64,000 nucleotides of DNA from Camelus bactrianus (taxonomy: Eukaryota > Chordata > Mammalia > Artiodactyla > Camelidae), in assembly GCF_048773025.1 (NCBI RefSeq), contig NC_133546.1, positions 94,753,104 through 94,817,103 of the forward strand. Direction: 5' to 3'. The notes beneath the pieces were generated by a model. It was not told the origin of the DNA, did no database searches, and saw only the letters and a list, made by a program, of their open reading frames with translations. A program made the position numbers and the translations under genes. Of this stretch, positions 1-12,574 are shown piece by piece (position 1 is the first letter of the stretch; each line of letters starts with the position of its first letter).

Positions 1-2480
1 CATGCTCATTTCTGAGAGATAATTGTGTGTGGAATCAGTCCTTCAACAAACTTTCGGGAACACAAATTTCTTTCCCTTTGGAAACTACCAAACATAAATA
101 TATACAGAGAGGCACAAGTTCCAACTCAGTTTGACAGGGAAAAGGGCAGGATATTGAAACCTGCACTAGGAAACAGACTGAGAAACGAGAGTAATTGTTT
201 ATCCTGCTAAAACTTCCCCTTGTGCTACATGAACGAATGTCTCTCCACATGCTCTGTTATGAGAGAATAGTGTGTGTGAAAGCTGTCCTTTAGATTGCAT
301 GTTGGGAACGCAAATATCTTTTCAGTTGGAATCTACTCTTCATACATATATATTGGTGGGTTCAAGCTCCAACTCGGTTTTACAGGGAAAACTGCAGCCA
401 TTTCAAACAGGCACTAGGAAACACTATGAGAAAACAGAGTAAGTGATTTCCCTGCAACCCGTTCCCTTTGTGCTAAATGAACGAACGTCTCTCCACGTGC
501 TCAGATCTGAGAGATAAGTGTGTGTGAAAGCCGTTCTTCACCTAGCTTGTCGGTAACACAAAGGTTCTTTTCAGTTGGAAAATACACTACATACCTCTAT
601 AAGGGTATTTAATAGCTCAAACTCGGATTTACAGTGAAATCTGCAGGAACTTCAATCTGGCACTATGAACAGTCTGAGAAACCAGAGTAGGTGTTTCTCC
701 TGCAATTCGTCCCCTTTTTTCTAGATGAAAAACTTCTCTCCACATGCTCACTTCTCAGATAATGGTGTGTGAAAGCAGTACTTCCCCTAGCTTGTTGGAA
801 ACACAAAGATTGTTTTCAGTTGCAAACTTTACTCGATACATATATATGGGGAGGTACTAGCCCGAACTCGATTTTACATTGAAAACCGCATGAACTTCAA
901 ACAGGCACTAGGAGACTGACTGAGAAACCAGAATATTTCTTTTACTAGAAACCACTCCCTTTAAGCTAAATGAACGAACGTCTGTCTATATGTTTAATCC
1001 TGAGTGTTAAGTGTGTGGGAATTCTTCTATCTTCTATCTTGTTTGGAACACATTTTCTTTTCTGTGGGTAACTACACTGCATACATATATATGTGGAATT
1101 ACTAGCTCCAACTCGACTTTACAGAGTAAACTTCATGAATTTCTAAAGGGCACTAGGCAAAGATTCTGAGAAACCAGTGAAATTTTTTCTACCTCAATCA
1201 GTTCCATTTTTGCTAGATGAAACATCGTCTCACCACATGCTCTATTCTGAGAGATAAATGATTTTGCAAGCCATCAAAAACCTTACTTGTTTGAAACACA
1301 TTTTGTTTTCAGTGGGTAACTACACTACATGAATACATGTGTGGAGGTATAGCTCCAACTCCGTTTTACAGTGAAAACTGCATTAATTTCCAAGCGGCAC
1401 TAGGAAACATACTGTGTGTCCAGTGTAAGTGTTTCTATATCAACCCTTTACCTTTGTGTAGATGAACGAATGTCTCTCCACTTGCTCAATTCTGAGAGTT
1501 AAATGTGTGGAAACCTTCAATCACCTAGATTGTTGGGATCACACAGTTTCGTTAGAGCCGGGAAATTCACTGCTTACATATATAATGGGAAGTACTATCT
1601 CCAATTCGGTGTTACAGTGAAAATTTCATGAATTTCAATCTGGCACGAGGAAAACATACTGAAAACCCAGTAGAAGTCTTTCTAGTAGAAACCATTCCAT
1701 TAAAGCTAGATGAATGAACTTCTCTCCACATGCTCATTTATGAGATTTAATTGTGAAGCCATCAATCTCCTTGCTTGTTGGGAACACACAATTTCTTTTA
1801 TGTGGGGACTACACTTCTTATATATGTATATGGATGTACTAGCTCAAACTCGGTTTTATCGTGAAAACATCATGAACATCAAACCGGCAGTAGAAAACAT
1901 ACTGAGAAACCCGAGTACGTGTTTCTACAAACCCGAGTACGTGTTTCTACAAACCCATTCCCTTTATGCTAGATTTTCGAACATCTCTTCATATTTTCAA
2001 TTCTGACTTTTAAATGAGTATGAAAGCCGTCAATCACGTAGCTTGTTGGGAACACACAGTTTCTTTTGTGTGGAAAATTAAGCTAAATAAGTATATTTTG
2101 GGAGGTACAAGCTCCAACTCGGTTTTTCAGTGAGAACTGCATGAATCTACAACCGGAACTAGGAGAACATACTGAGAAACCAGAGCAAGTGTTTCGATTG
2201 CAACCCATTATTTCATGCTAGATGAATGAACGTCTCTCCACTTGCACAATTCTGAGAGTTAAGTTGTGTGAAAGTCTTCAATCAGCTAGCTTGTTGGGAA
2301 CACACAGTTTCTTATGAGTGGGTAAATTCATTACATTTGTGTAAATGTGAAGGTACTAGTTCCAACTGGGATTTACAATGAAAACTGCATGAAATTCAAA
2401 CCAGCACTAGGAAGCTTACTGAGAATCCAGTGTAGGTGTTTCTACTGCAAACCATTCCCTTTATTATAGACACACGAATG
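1..2480. repeat. Tandem satellite, monomeric part (~247-bp unit, diverged)
   Basis: About ten head-to-tail copies of a unit of roughly 247 bp. The landmark 'CTCTCCACATGCTC' or close variants recurs near 239, 490, 736, 1230, 1471, 1721, 1983, 2232 and 2480. Each unit also carries a 'CTTGTTGGGAACACA'-like block, an AT-rich 'CATATATAT' block and an 'AGGAAACATACTGAGAAACC'-like block in the same order. Copies differ by substitutions and small indels, and no clean two-unit alternation is visible here, unlike the part that follows. The array is cut by the window start, so its full length is unknown. I do not recognise it as a named satellite. It is not 171-bp alpha satellite. Short open frames inside it look like by-products of the repeat. 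Confidence 0.9.
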
Positions 2481-5178
2481 TCTCTCCACATTCTCAATAT
2501 TCAAAACTGAATGAGTGTTGAAGCCATCCTTCACCTACCTTGTTGGAAACCCAGATTTTCAGTCCAATGGAAACTACCCTTCTTTCATATATATGGGGAC
2601 TTTCTAGCACGGACTCGGTTTTACACTGCAAACCGCTTTTATTTGAAACCGGCTTTGAGAAACATGCTGACAACTCAGAAAATGTGTTTCTGTATATCAC
2701 TTAACCTTCAATGCTGGATGAAAAAACGCCTCTCCACAGGCTTACTTCTGACATCTGAATTTGTTTTGGAGACGTCCTACACCTATCTTCTTGGAAAACC
2801 AGATTTTCTGGTATAGGGGAACTACGCAACTTACATATCTAAGTGGAGGCACTTGCTCCAACGTGGTTTTCCACACTAAATCGCTTTTACATTGAAAACG
2901 GTGTTAGGAAACATGCTGAAATTTTAGAGAATGTGTGTCTATAATACCTCTGCATTTTATGCTGCATGAAGGAACTCCTCTCAACATGCTCAATTTTCAT
3001 AACTGTATGAGTGTGGAAACCGTATTTCACCCAGCTTGTTGGAAACCCAGAGTTCCAGTCCAAGGTAAACTACGCTCCTTCCATATATATCGGGACGTAC
3101 TAGTACGAACTCGATTTTACACTGCAAAACGCCTTTACTTGAAACCGGCTATGAGAAACATGCATAGAAATCAGAGTATTTCTTTCTGTATGTCCCTTAA
3201 CCTTCAATGCTGGATGAAGGAACGCCACTCCACAAGCTCACTTCGGATATCTGAATGTGTCTTGGAGCCATTCTTCAACTAACTTGTTGGAAACGCAGAG
3301 TTTGTGGTATAGAGGAATTAAGCTGCTTACATATCTAAGGGGAGGCACTTGCTCCAACTTGGTTTTCCACAGCAAACCGGTTTTACATTGAAAACGGAGG
3401 TAGGAAACCTGCTGAGATAACAGTGTGTGTGAAGAATACCGCTGCATTTTATGCTGCATGAAAGAACGTCTCTCCACATGCTCAATTTTCAGTGCTGTAT
3501 GATTTTGGAAGCCGTACTTCACCTAGGTTGTTGGAAATCCTGAGTTACAGTTAAGGTAAACTAAGCTGCTTTCATATATATAGGGACGAACAAGCACTAA
3601 CTCGGTTTTACACTGCAAACGGCTTTTAGTTGAAACCGGCCTTGAGAAGCATGCTGAGAAATCAGAGTAAATGTTTATGTATGTCATGTAACCTTTAATG
3701 CTGGATAAAAGAACGCCTCTTCACAAGCTCACTTCTGACATCTGTATTTGTGTTGGAGCCGTCCTTCACCTAACTAGTTGGAAACCCAAAGTTTCTTGTA
3801 TAGGGGAACTACGCTTCTTACATATGGAAGGGGAGGCCCTCGCTCTAAAGCGGTTTTCCATAGCAAACCGCTTTTACATTGAAAACGGTGTTAGCAAACA
3901 TGGTGAGACATCACAGATTGTGTGTGTAGACTACCTCTGCCTTTTATGCTGCATGAAGGAACGCCTCTCAACATGCTCAGTTTTCAGAAATGTATGAGTA
4001 TGGAAGCCGTACTTCACCTAGCTTGTTGGAAACCCAGAGTTTCAGTCCAAGGTAAACTACGCTGCTTTCATATATATGGGGACGTACTGGCACCAACAAG
4101 GTTTTTCACAGTAAACCACTTTTATTTGAAACCGACTTTGAGGAACATGCTGAGAAATCAGAGTAATTATTTCTGTCACATAACCTTCCATGCTGGATGA
4201 AAGAAAGCCTCCCCACAAGCTCACTTCTGACATCTGAGTTTGTGTTGGAGCCGTCCTTCAGCTAACTTGTTGGAAACCCAGAGATTCTGGTATAGGGGAA
4301 CTACGCTACTTACATATCTAAGGGGAGGCACTCGCTCCTAAGTGGTTTTCCACAGCAAACTGGATTTACATTGAAAAAGGCGTTAGGAAACACGTTTAGA
4401 AATCAGAGAATTTGTGTCTCGAATACCTCTGCCTTTTATGCTGCATGAAGGAACGCGTCTCAACATAATCAATTATCAGATCTGTATGAGTGTGAAAGCC
4501 GTTCTTCACCTAGATTTTTGGAAACTCAGTGTTTCAGTCCAAGGTAAACTACGCTGCTTTCCAATATATGGGGATGTACTAGCACGAACTCAGCTTTTCA
4601 CTGCAAACCGCTTTTACTTGAAAACGGCTTTGAGAAACATGCTGAGAAATCAGAGTACTTGTTTCTGTATGTAACTTAACCTTCAAGGCTGGATGAAAGA
4701 AACCTCTCCACAAGCTCACTTTTGACATCTGAATTTCTCTTCGAGCCGTCCTTCACCTAACTTGTTGGAACCCCAGAGTTTCTTGTATAGAGGAACTATG
4801 CAATTTACATATGTAAGGGGGGGCTCTCGCTCCAACTTCGTTTTCCAGATCAAACCACTTTTACATTGAAACCGGCGTAAGAAACACGGTCAGAAATCAG
4901 AGAATGTGTGTGTAGAAGTCCCTCTGCCTTTTATGCTGAAGGAACGCCTCTCCACATGCTCAATTTTCAGGAATGTAGGAGTGTGGAAGCCGCATTTCAC
5001 CTAGCTTGTTGGAAACCCAGACTTTCAGTCCAATGTAAACTTCGCTGCTTTCATATATATGGGGATGTACTAGCACGAACTCAGCTTTTCACTGCAAACC
5101 GCTTTTACTTGAAAACGGCTTTAAGAAACATACTGAGAAATCAGAGAACGTGTTTGTACATCTCACTCTGACTTTTAT
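2480..5178. repeat. Satellite higher-order repeat: alternating A/B monomers, ~493-bp dimer
   Basis: The same monomer continues, but two types now alternate. Type A carries 'ATGCTCAATTTTCAG', 'GAGTGTGGAAGCCGT' and 'TCATATATATGGGGACGTAC'. Type B carries 'AAGCTCACTTCTGACATCTG', 'GTGTTGGAGCCGTCC' and 'CATATCTAAGGGGAGGCAC'. A units start near 2480, 2979, 3471, 3965, 4456 and 4948, and B units near 2730, 3228, 3717, 4210 and 4704, giving a dimer period of 491-499 bp. Copies look more alike than in the monomeric part, which fits later amplification of a dimer. A 14-nt block CTTGTTGGAAACCC recurs in most units and resembles part of the CENP-B box (see findings). Confidence 0.9.
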
Positions 5179-6090
5179 GTTTACTGTGAAATGCTGGTTT
5201 CAAAAAAATTACTTTGCTTTGGTAAACTGTTTTGAATCGTGTTCCTCTGCTTTGATATGTAAATTGGGTAGTTCCCGTATTCCAGAAGCTCTGGTTTTCC
5301 AACATGTTAGGAGAAGGACGTCTCCAACACAAATTCAAATGTCAGAAGTGATGTTGTGGAGAGGCTTACTTTCATCCAGCATTGAAGGTTAAGTGACATA
5401 CTGAAACACTTACACTAATTTCTCAGTATGTTTTTCAGAGCCGGTTGCAAGTAAACGTGGTTTGCAGTTTAAAACCTTTTTGGTACTAGTGCATCCCAAT
5501 AGATATGTATGTAGCGTAGTTTCCCTATCCCAGAAACTGTGGGTTCCCAATTAGCTAGTTGAAGGATGGCTTCCAAACTCATACATATCTAAAAATTGAG
5601 CATGTGGTGTGGAGTTCTTTCATACAGCATAAAAGATGGAGTGACATATAGAAACACTAACTCTGATTTCTCAGCATGATTCTGAAAGCCGGTTTCAAGT
5701 GAAAGCTCTTTGGAATGGAAAAGCCTCCTGGAGATTGTGCCTCCCCTTATATATGTAAGTACCGTAATTCCCCGAGGCCAGAAACTCTGGGTTCTCAAAA
5801 ACCTAGGTGAAGGTTGGCTTCTACTCACATATGTTTCCAAAATGGAACAAGTGTAGAAGCATTCCTTTATCTTACCTAAACAGCAAGGCTTCATCTCAAG
5901 CACTTACCATGATTTCTCTGCATGTTTACTTGAGTAGATTTAAAGCTAAAAGCATTTTTCGCTCAGAAACCTAGTTAGAGCTTATTCCTGCTGTTATATA
6001 TATCGGTCGGTCAGTGACCCAACACCACAGTTCTGTGCTTCCAGCAGTGTTGGTGAAGGATGGCTTCCACACACTTTCGGTTTTCTCTCC
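5178..6090. repeat. Satellite array in inverted orientation, decaying to the right
   Basis: From about 5178 the satellite reads as its reverse complement. 'GTCAGAAGTGATGTTGTGGA' near 5341 and 'CCAGCATTGAAGGTTAAGTG' near 5377 are reverse complements of the type-B landmarks. An inverted B-like unit (about 5180-5430), an inverted A-like unit (about 5430-5675), a diverged B-like unit (about 5675-5925) and a further degraded unit (about 5925-6090) follow. Similarity then fades into non-satellite DNA. The orientation switch falls inside a monomer, so the array is head-to-head across this point. Confidence 0.85.
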
Positions 6091-9000
6091 TCCTCACTCT
6101 TCTGCTTAGACATCAATGCAGGTTGTGTATTGTGGAAGCCAAGGATTTTTTTTTCATTTAGGATCATCCTCGGAGAAAACTGAGACCTGCTTCTGCTTCT
6201 TTTCCCTGCTAGATTTCCCCTTGGTGCATTTCAAATCCTCAAGAGTGAGTTCCTTTAACCAAGTAATTATTTCAAAAAAATGAGCAGGTTTCCATAGGGC
6301 CATTTCTTCTTTTATATTCTTGCTTTTTAATACCTCTCTTCCATCTCTTTATCTCCAGTTGTCTTATTTCTATGTCCTTTGGTTTGGGCTGATGGCTAAT
6401 CAGCATTAGTGTAGAAATTGTTGCTTGATATTACTGATCTATATTCTTTCCATGGATATTTGATTTATCATTCGATTTTAGGGAAGATAGTTTCTTTAAA
6501 AAAATTCTGGTAAGTAACTTGTGGGGGATACTGATTCTCTTGGCCTAGAATTATAATGCTTAATTTCTGAATAAGTGATACTTTCATAGAGCTCAAAATT
6601 CCAAAGGTTTGAGTGCCACCACTGTCCCGAAGCCTTTTATACTTTTCTTTGGGGGCACTCAGAACTGAGTGTGTGTGTGTGTGTGAGTGTGTCCATCTGA
6701 ACTTAGTTTAGCCTGAAATGAGCAAAGACAAGTACCCCCCATTTTACACAGATGACTTTCACAAATTGATACCTTTTAAAAATATATGAACTGTAATGTT
6801 GTAGAATTTTACAAGAGGCAGTGAACTTCAGGGGTGTCAGCAATGCAGGCAGAACAGTTGGAGGGACAGCAGGTGCTCGTGCTCAGTGGCTGAAGTCACA
6901 CAACATCCACGGCCACCTCTGGTTAATCTTATAGAGTTGTTGCTGTCTGCAGGCATTCAGGGATGTGCCCCCCTCCCCACCAAACATATATATTAGGAAA
7001 AGTGTTGAGACTCAGTATAAGAAACAATAAAGAATTAGTAAGGGAAATTGAGTTTATTGTTTTTAAAAAGAAAAATTAGCATCCAGGTAGTTTAATTTCA
7101 GCTCCTAATAGACTGATTTGTTGACATTCACAAGGATGCATAAACACCTGCAAGATCTTGGGTCAGCACCGGAGACTCTGAAGCAGCAATCACCACACAC
7201 AAAGTTCACTGCTGCCCTTGACATCCTTATAGAATTACTTGATTAAGAAAAGGCCATAGATGTTAAATATCATCATTTTGAGAAACCAGTTCTTTTGAAA
7301 TCTTATATACAAATGTAACTGAATTGGATAAAGAAATGCTAAATGTGTAATAAAGTATCCAAAGAGGTAATGATTACTGAAAATACCACAAATTGAAGAG
7401 GACCACAGCATAATGTGCATATATATTTTAATGATCTGGAAGAATCAGCTCAGCAGTATATTCAAGACATCTAGAGATGATGTCAAAAGGGGGTGTCTTT
7501 GGATAGCTTTTTGTGAATGTTAGAGTGAAGTCAGGGTCAGGTACACAAATTAGGTTTAAAAGCAAAAGGTGAAACAGATTTCTTTTCAAAAATCTATTGT
7601 GTCTGTTTAGAAATCATCAAATCCATGGGTCAAGGTAAGAAAAAGAAAAAAAAAACTAGTGACCACGTGACTGTTTCAGGAGCTGGTAATAAAATGACAG
7701 TTGACAATTGTGTAAATTAGATAGGTTCTTGGTGCCCAACTGACCCAAAGATTTTTAGTCCATGTGCCAAAAATATATCAAGGAATAAATAGTGATCTAT
7801 GTTTTGTCAGATCTTTTATTCCCCCTTCAAGCCTGCATTGTGATTGGGAAACTAAGAACTTCTACTGCAGGGAGGGGGATTTTCAGAAATGGAATGTCCC
7901 CCAACTGAGAAAATAAAGAAAATGTAGCCGTACACTGTAGAGACACAGGGAGATCTGTTGAGCCAGATGACACTTGCTTTACTGTCAACTAGTAAGAGGT
8001 GCAGGTTTTGATGAATTGGGTACCATGTTGCTGCTTTTCTCAAGGTATTGCCCAAGGCTCTTGAGAAGAGATGAATTGGGGCCAAGGAATTAGCCTTCGA
8101 TTGCCCTTTGCCATGGATGTTGTCTGTATTCTCCAATTTTAAGCTTTAGCTTAGACAAGTTGTAGCGTCTTGCCAAGTGAGCTACAGACAGGAAGTGAGT
8201 CTTGAAGCATACGGCTCTTTCTTCCTCACTGCAGCAGAGAACCACTGCATTGGAGCATCCTGAGATGTCATCGATGGTCATTTTTCATGTTAGGAATCAG
8301 TAAGGATGCTATGTCCACATGGATGAGGAGCGTAAGATTTCAGTCTCCAAAGTGGTAATGATGGGTTGACCTTTTCACTTAAAGAGTCTCACATCAACAA
8401 ATGCGTGTCTGTTCTGGACCAAGAAGAAGCAAGTGTTTGAAAAAGAATAGCTTGAAAGGTCAGTGGGACATGTCAGGCATCTTCTTCATGTCTTCAAGTT
8501 CGGGTATCAAAAATGCTTTTCCTATCCTGAGTGATACTGACAATTTGCCGTGCTCTGTGCCTCATGAATACCAAAGGCTTTCCTAAATAATATATCTAGA
8601 AATGGTAACATTCTTGACATGTGTTAAACCGGGGGAGATGAAGGAATTAAAATTAGTTCCAAATACTGATTTTTTTAAGGATATCAATTTTATAGAAACT
8701 TTTGAAGAATTAAAGTGACAGAAAATTTCAAAGCACTTTTCCTTCTGGTAAGAAAGGGTTCTGTATTCCTTTACTGATGAATGTAACATAGAATCAGTAC
8801 TAATATTGTTTGTATTGTACTTAGTGTTTACAGAGTGATTCACAGATATTCTCCTATTTCATCTGTGCAATGACCTCTGGAAGGTAAGATTTCCTAGTTA
8901 TGCTTTTTAATGTCTATTTTTAGCTCTGTCTAAAAGCAGATTGATTGAGCTCCATTTGCTCAGTTTAGAAGGCTGGACTGATTAATTGTGTCAGAACATT

Positions 9001-11103
9001 CCAGGAGGCAGAGGAAAGGAAGAGACATGGGTTCTACATGATGGAAACTGCTCCTGAAATGATTTGACCAGCAGTCTTAACCATTTTTCCCAAGGCTGGA
9101 AACAGAACACAACCGAAGACATGGAAAACAGGGAGCCCATGTGACCACAGCCTTGGCATGTATAGTCACGGCTGTACTCCTGTGCCTTAGAGAGGAGGAT
9201 GCTTTTGGTCTCTGTTCTACAAACTCTGTTTTGCTTCATCTCCACAGTGTCTTGTTTTATTGGCATATGCTGAAACTTGATTTACATTTCATAGCATTAA
9301 AACAAAAATCAAGATCTCTTTATCATTTATTAACTATTTGGTAAATAGTTTTTGTTGAATATTGAACTTTATTATTAGGTCTTACCATGGCAATGTACAA
9401 CACCTAGTTCCCCAGATAACAGCAGTGGCTTAAACATGCTAAAATTGTATTTCCCTCTTACATAAAGAAGTCAAGCAATCGGTAGCCCAGGGCTGGTTTG
9501 CATGATGGTCCCTGGGTCAGAGAACAAGATGCCTGTTATCTTCAGCCCATCAACCTGATGGCCCAAAGTGGCTGCCTGAGGGTCAACCATCAGGTCCACA
9601 TTCCAGGAGCAGAAAGGAGGGAAGAAATGTGCTTCAGTTCCCTTTTGGGATGGTTCTGTAAAGTCCCTTGTAGCTTTCCTGCTTTTATTTTGCTTTAGAC
9701 AGAGGGGTGAGAGACAGCTTTCTATGAGGTAAGCCCAATTCAGGACCAGCCATCTCCCTTGAGGGGAGGGGAGGGAGTGGGCGGGAAGGAATCTATCATC
9801 CTGCACATGGTGTAAGACACCACGATGAGCCGCCGGGGGCCTCTGCAGTCCGTCCATTGCTTCGGGCTGCACTGAGCAGTTGGTAACGGTTGAGATTTTC
9901 ACATAGAGGTGCGTGTATGCTGGACCAATTGCTCGGTTCATTTAAACTAGTGGCGACCAGAGCACGTTGGAAAACACATTTGTTCTCACCTTCTAGCCAG
10001 TGACCCTCCCGCCAGGTTTCTGTCCTGCTGTTCATTTCCACGTTATTTTCCAAGACTTCTGGAGGAAATGTAAGCAGCCTGATGCTCAAATGCTTTTCTG
10101 TGTGATTCCCCCCTTGTTCTTTGCAGGAACAATAATTTGCCTAGAAAAGAGTGGACGAAATTCCAACCCTCCATTTCTTTAAAGCTCTGAGATTTGGTGT
10201 TAGGAAATAGAAGAAAATTCCAGAAACACCCTTAAGAAACATTAATCTTTCAAATGTGATTTGGAACATCAAAGGACAATATATTTTATAGAACAATTTT
10301 TAAGACAACAGAATTGGCAGTAAGTTCACATAATGAAACTTCCAACAAATCTTTATATTTCTCCTGGAAATTCCTTGGTTCTTGGTGTAAATTATTAGTA
10401 ATTAATATCAGCTTTCTATTCTTTCTCTTCCTGTAGTTGTAGAGTTCATATGAAAATAGCTCCTTGTGTCACTGAGAAAGCCTCCTGGTCAGCCTTCTAG
10501 TTAAACAGCATGTGTGCTTTTCGGTGGCAGGTGTGCTAAATAGTAGTTTTCAGGCACTTGAGGGATGCCCATCACACCAGCACTGCGGGAGCCTATTTCT
10601 CACCCACGACCAGGTGAGACCCTCCTTCCTTCCGCTGCCTCGCCCAGGCCCCAGCATTCTGGTTCTTTCTCATGACCCATTTTCATAAAGTTCAGCCCTG
10701 CACCAGCCGAGCAAGTCTTGGTTTCTCAAAGACCAGGATCTTAGTTCTAGGCTTTCTGTTAAAGGACAGTGTATAAAATCAGGAAACTTTATATGTCTTT
10801 TGAGGCCTCAGGATCTCTGCAATTAAAACAAGAACTTGAGTTACAATACTATTCTTTTCCACTTCTGAATTTCTAAAACTCCACACAATAGCTTTTTTAT
10901 TAAGTAGCTAAAAATTTCTCCAGAATATATTATTCGAAGATTCACAAATATCTGTTAATTTATATTTAAAGATGCTATATTTAAGAAATGGAATAATTAT
11001 TTACTTTTAAAAAATAATTTAAGTCAAGAAATATTTGATACTGAATGTTTACTATGAGTTCAAGTATGTAAGCTTAATTTTTGTGGTACTGTCAATAAGG
11101 CAC
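6091..11103. other. Non-coding, mostly unique DNA without a recognisable gene
   Basis: Moderately AT-rich sequence with stops in all frames. The longest open frames (about 60-160 codons, e.g. 9471-9941 on the minus strand) show no domain or family I recognise and lack convincing splice or start contexts. A short MIR-like stretch may lie near 8820-8890 (minus). I see no RNA gene, CpG island or promoter signature. Confidence 0.5.
6669..6690. repeat. (GT)n microsatellite
   Basis: A run of about 11 GT units with one GA interruption, in otherwise unique sequence shortly after the satellite edge. Confidence 0.9.
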
Positions 11104-11535
11104 ACAACGTGAGAGTTCTGGGTTAAGTTTTATCTGGGGCAAAATGAGGACCAGAACCCAGGTGACAGCATCTCAGAGAGCTCGGAGGAACTGCTCTGAC
11201 GATGAGGGGGAGCTCAGCATTATATGAGATTTCATTGTATGCGTACGTGCAGTCAAGTATACGTTAAGTCCGAGGCTGCTGCTAGTCGAGGAACAGGTGT
11301 CTCTGTTAATGATTTTAGTGCTTTTCTAGATAAGAGGAGATGCAAGAATTTGGGCTCATAAAATTTCCTGAAAATGTCTAAATATCTGAAAGATTTTCTG
11401 CCCATTTTCCCAGAGCACAGAGCGCCCCATTCCTGAACTCCACACAGAACTACTTTCAGAGGGTGTTGAAGGTCAGCAGCTGCAGTGGCTCATGACAATC
11501 AAATCAGAGGCAGATGACACGTGCCAATTTTTAGT
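11104..11535 (-). mobile_element. Probable solo LTR remnant (retroviral, minus strand)
   Basis: Read on the minus strand, the segment begins near a TG at about 11535 and ends near a CA at about 11106. A polyadenylation-like 'GATAAAAC' lies near its downstream end. The block 'TTAAGTTTTATCTGGGGC' with the following 'AAAATGAGGACC' resembles LTR copies I remember from artiodactyl genomes. Edges are approximate and I did not find a clear target duplication. It is a fossil LTR with no internal region. It could instead be another old repeat type. Confidence 0.4.
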
Positions 11536-12064
11536 TGACAATATGTATATATTTTAGGAAAAAATTTGCTTTTCAACCCTACCCCTGTTTTACTTTTATT
11601 TAGAGATCACCTGATAACTGTTAGATGACTTAAGTCAGACGAGGGGTTGAAGGAGTCGTCTCTTGAGCCAGCCAGTGCTCTATGTCAGCCTCCTTGATCA
11701 CATTCAATTTTCTTTCTCTTCAAACAGCATGCATCTAATTTTATGAAGTTTGGAGCCTGTCCTGAGCACATGGGGTCTGAAAGTGGCCCTGTTCCTGTGG
11801 TCTTTGTTTATTCTGTGAATTATTCTGTGAATCTTTATGTGCCCAAGCTTCATCATAATTTCAAACTTAAAGGATTTAAATATGGGAGATGGATGCCAAG
11901 TTCTGGGAATAGATTTTCAGGTTAACAGCCAGGATTGGTAAAAAGTAGGGAGAATGGATACAGCCTTTAAAAAGAAATGTTATTTTACAATTTCTGGCAG
12001 ATAAATTAAAGTGTTTGTTGGGATTCTGTCAGGAATGTTTAATTGGGAGACCTATCTCCCATTT
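11536..12064. other. Non-coding, nothing recognised
   Basis: AT-rich intervening DNA with no repeat family, gene or regulatory structure I can name. Confidence 0.4.
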
Positions 12065-12260
12065 TCATGAAATAAAATAATTTTACTATTTGTATAGTGC
12101 CTACTGCCTAACAAATAAGTATCCCCTATGCATATAGTTTTATCGTTTAATCTCTACAAAGATTCCCTGGAGAACACACGTGTCACAGGTGAGGGAACCA
12201 AGATCATCCAGGGTATGTGGCTGGAAGGCAGATGGGCTGGATGGCTTACCCTCCTTCAGG
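12065..12260 (-). repeat. MIR SINE fragment
   Basis: The order of elements matches a MIR read in reverse: 'TAGTGCCTACTGCC', 'TCGTTTAATCTCTACAAAG', 'GTCACAGGTGAGGGAACCAA', then a weak 'AAGGCAGATGGGCTGG' block. It is old and diverged. Confidence 0.6.
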
Positions 12261-12574
12261 CTGAGACAGAGACACCAAGGTTTATTGACAAGCTTGTTGT
12301 TGAAGTTGTTTATTTAATACTTTGCTTCCTTGATGAAGTGGATCTGTTGAAATTGTTTATGTCTGGACTATCTTCCCCTCTCTCCTCTGCCTCAGGACTT
12401 CTCCTCATTAGTAGTATGAATTCAGCCTGAACTGATTCAGGAAAATCAGAAAATAAAAAATTAGCCCACACAAATGTCTGATAAGTCTTTGTATTTCAGT
12501 ACTTCCTAAAACTCTTAGAAACAAAAGGATGGTGTGTTACCTCGGGGACTGAGTGCATTTGAAGTGTGAGAAAT

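Noticed and set aside
1-6090. Zinc-finger or other protein-coding tandem exons in the repeat array
   Set aside because: No C2H2 spacing or other domain motif; the unit is about 247 bp, frames are broken in many units, and the orientation switch fits satellite DNA.
1-6090. Alpha satellite
   Set aside because: The period is about 247 bp, not about 171 bp, and the alphoid landmark text is absent.
1-6090. CRISPR array
   Set aside because: Repeats are long, contiguous and without unique spacers, in a vertebrate genome.
7852-8281. Coding exon on the minus strand (overlapping frames of 94 and 63 codons)
   Set aside because: The two frames overlap in different registers, no family was recognised and no splice pattern supports them.
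9471-9941. 156-codon minus-strand open frame
   Set aside because: No recognisable domain, no splice or promoter context, and other long frames overlap it; consistent with chance.
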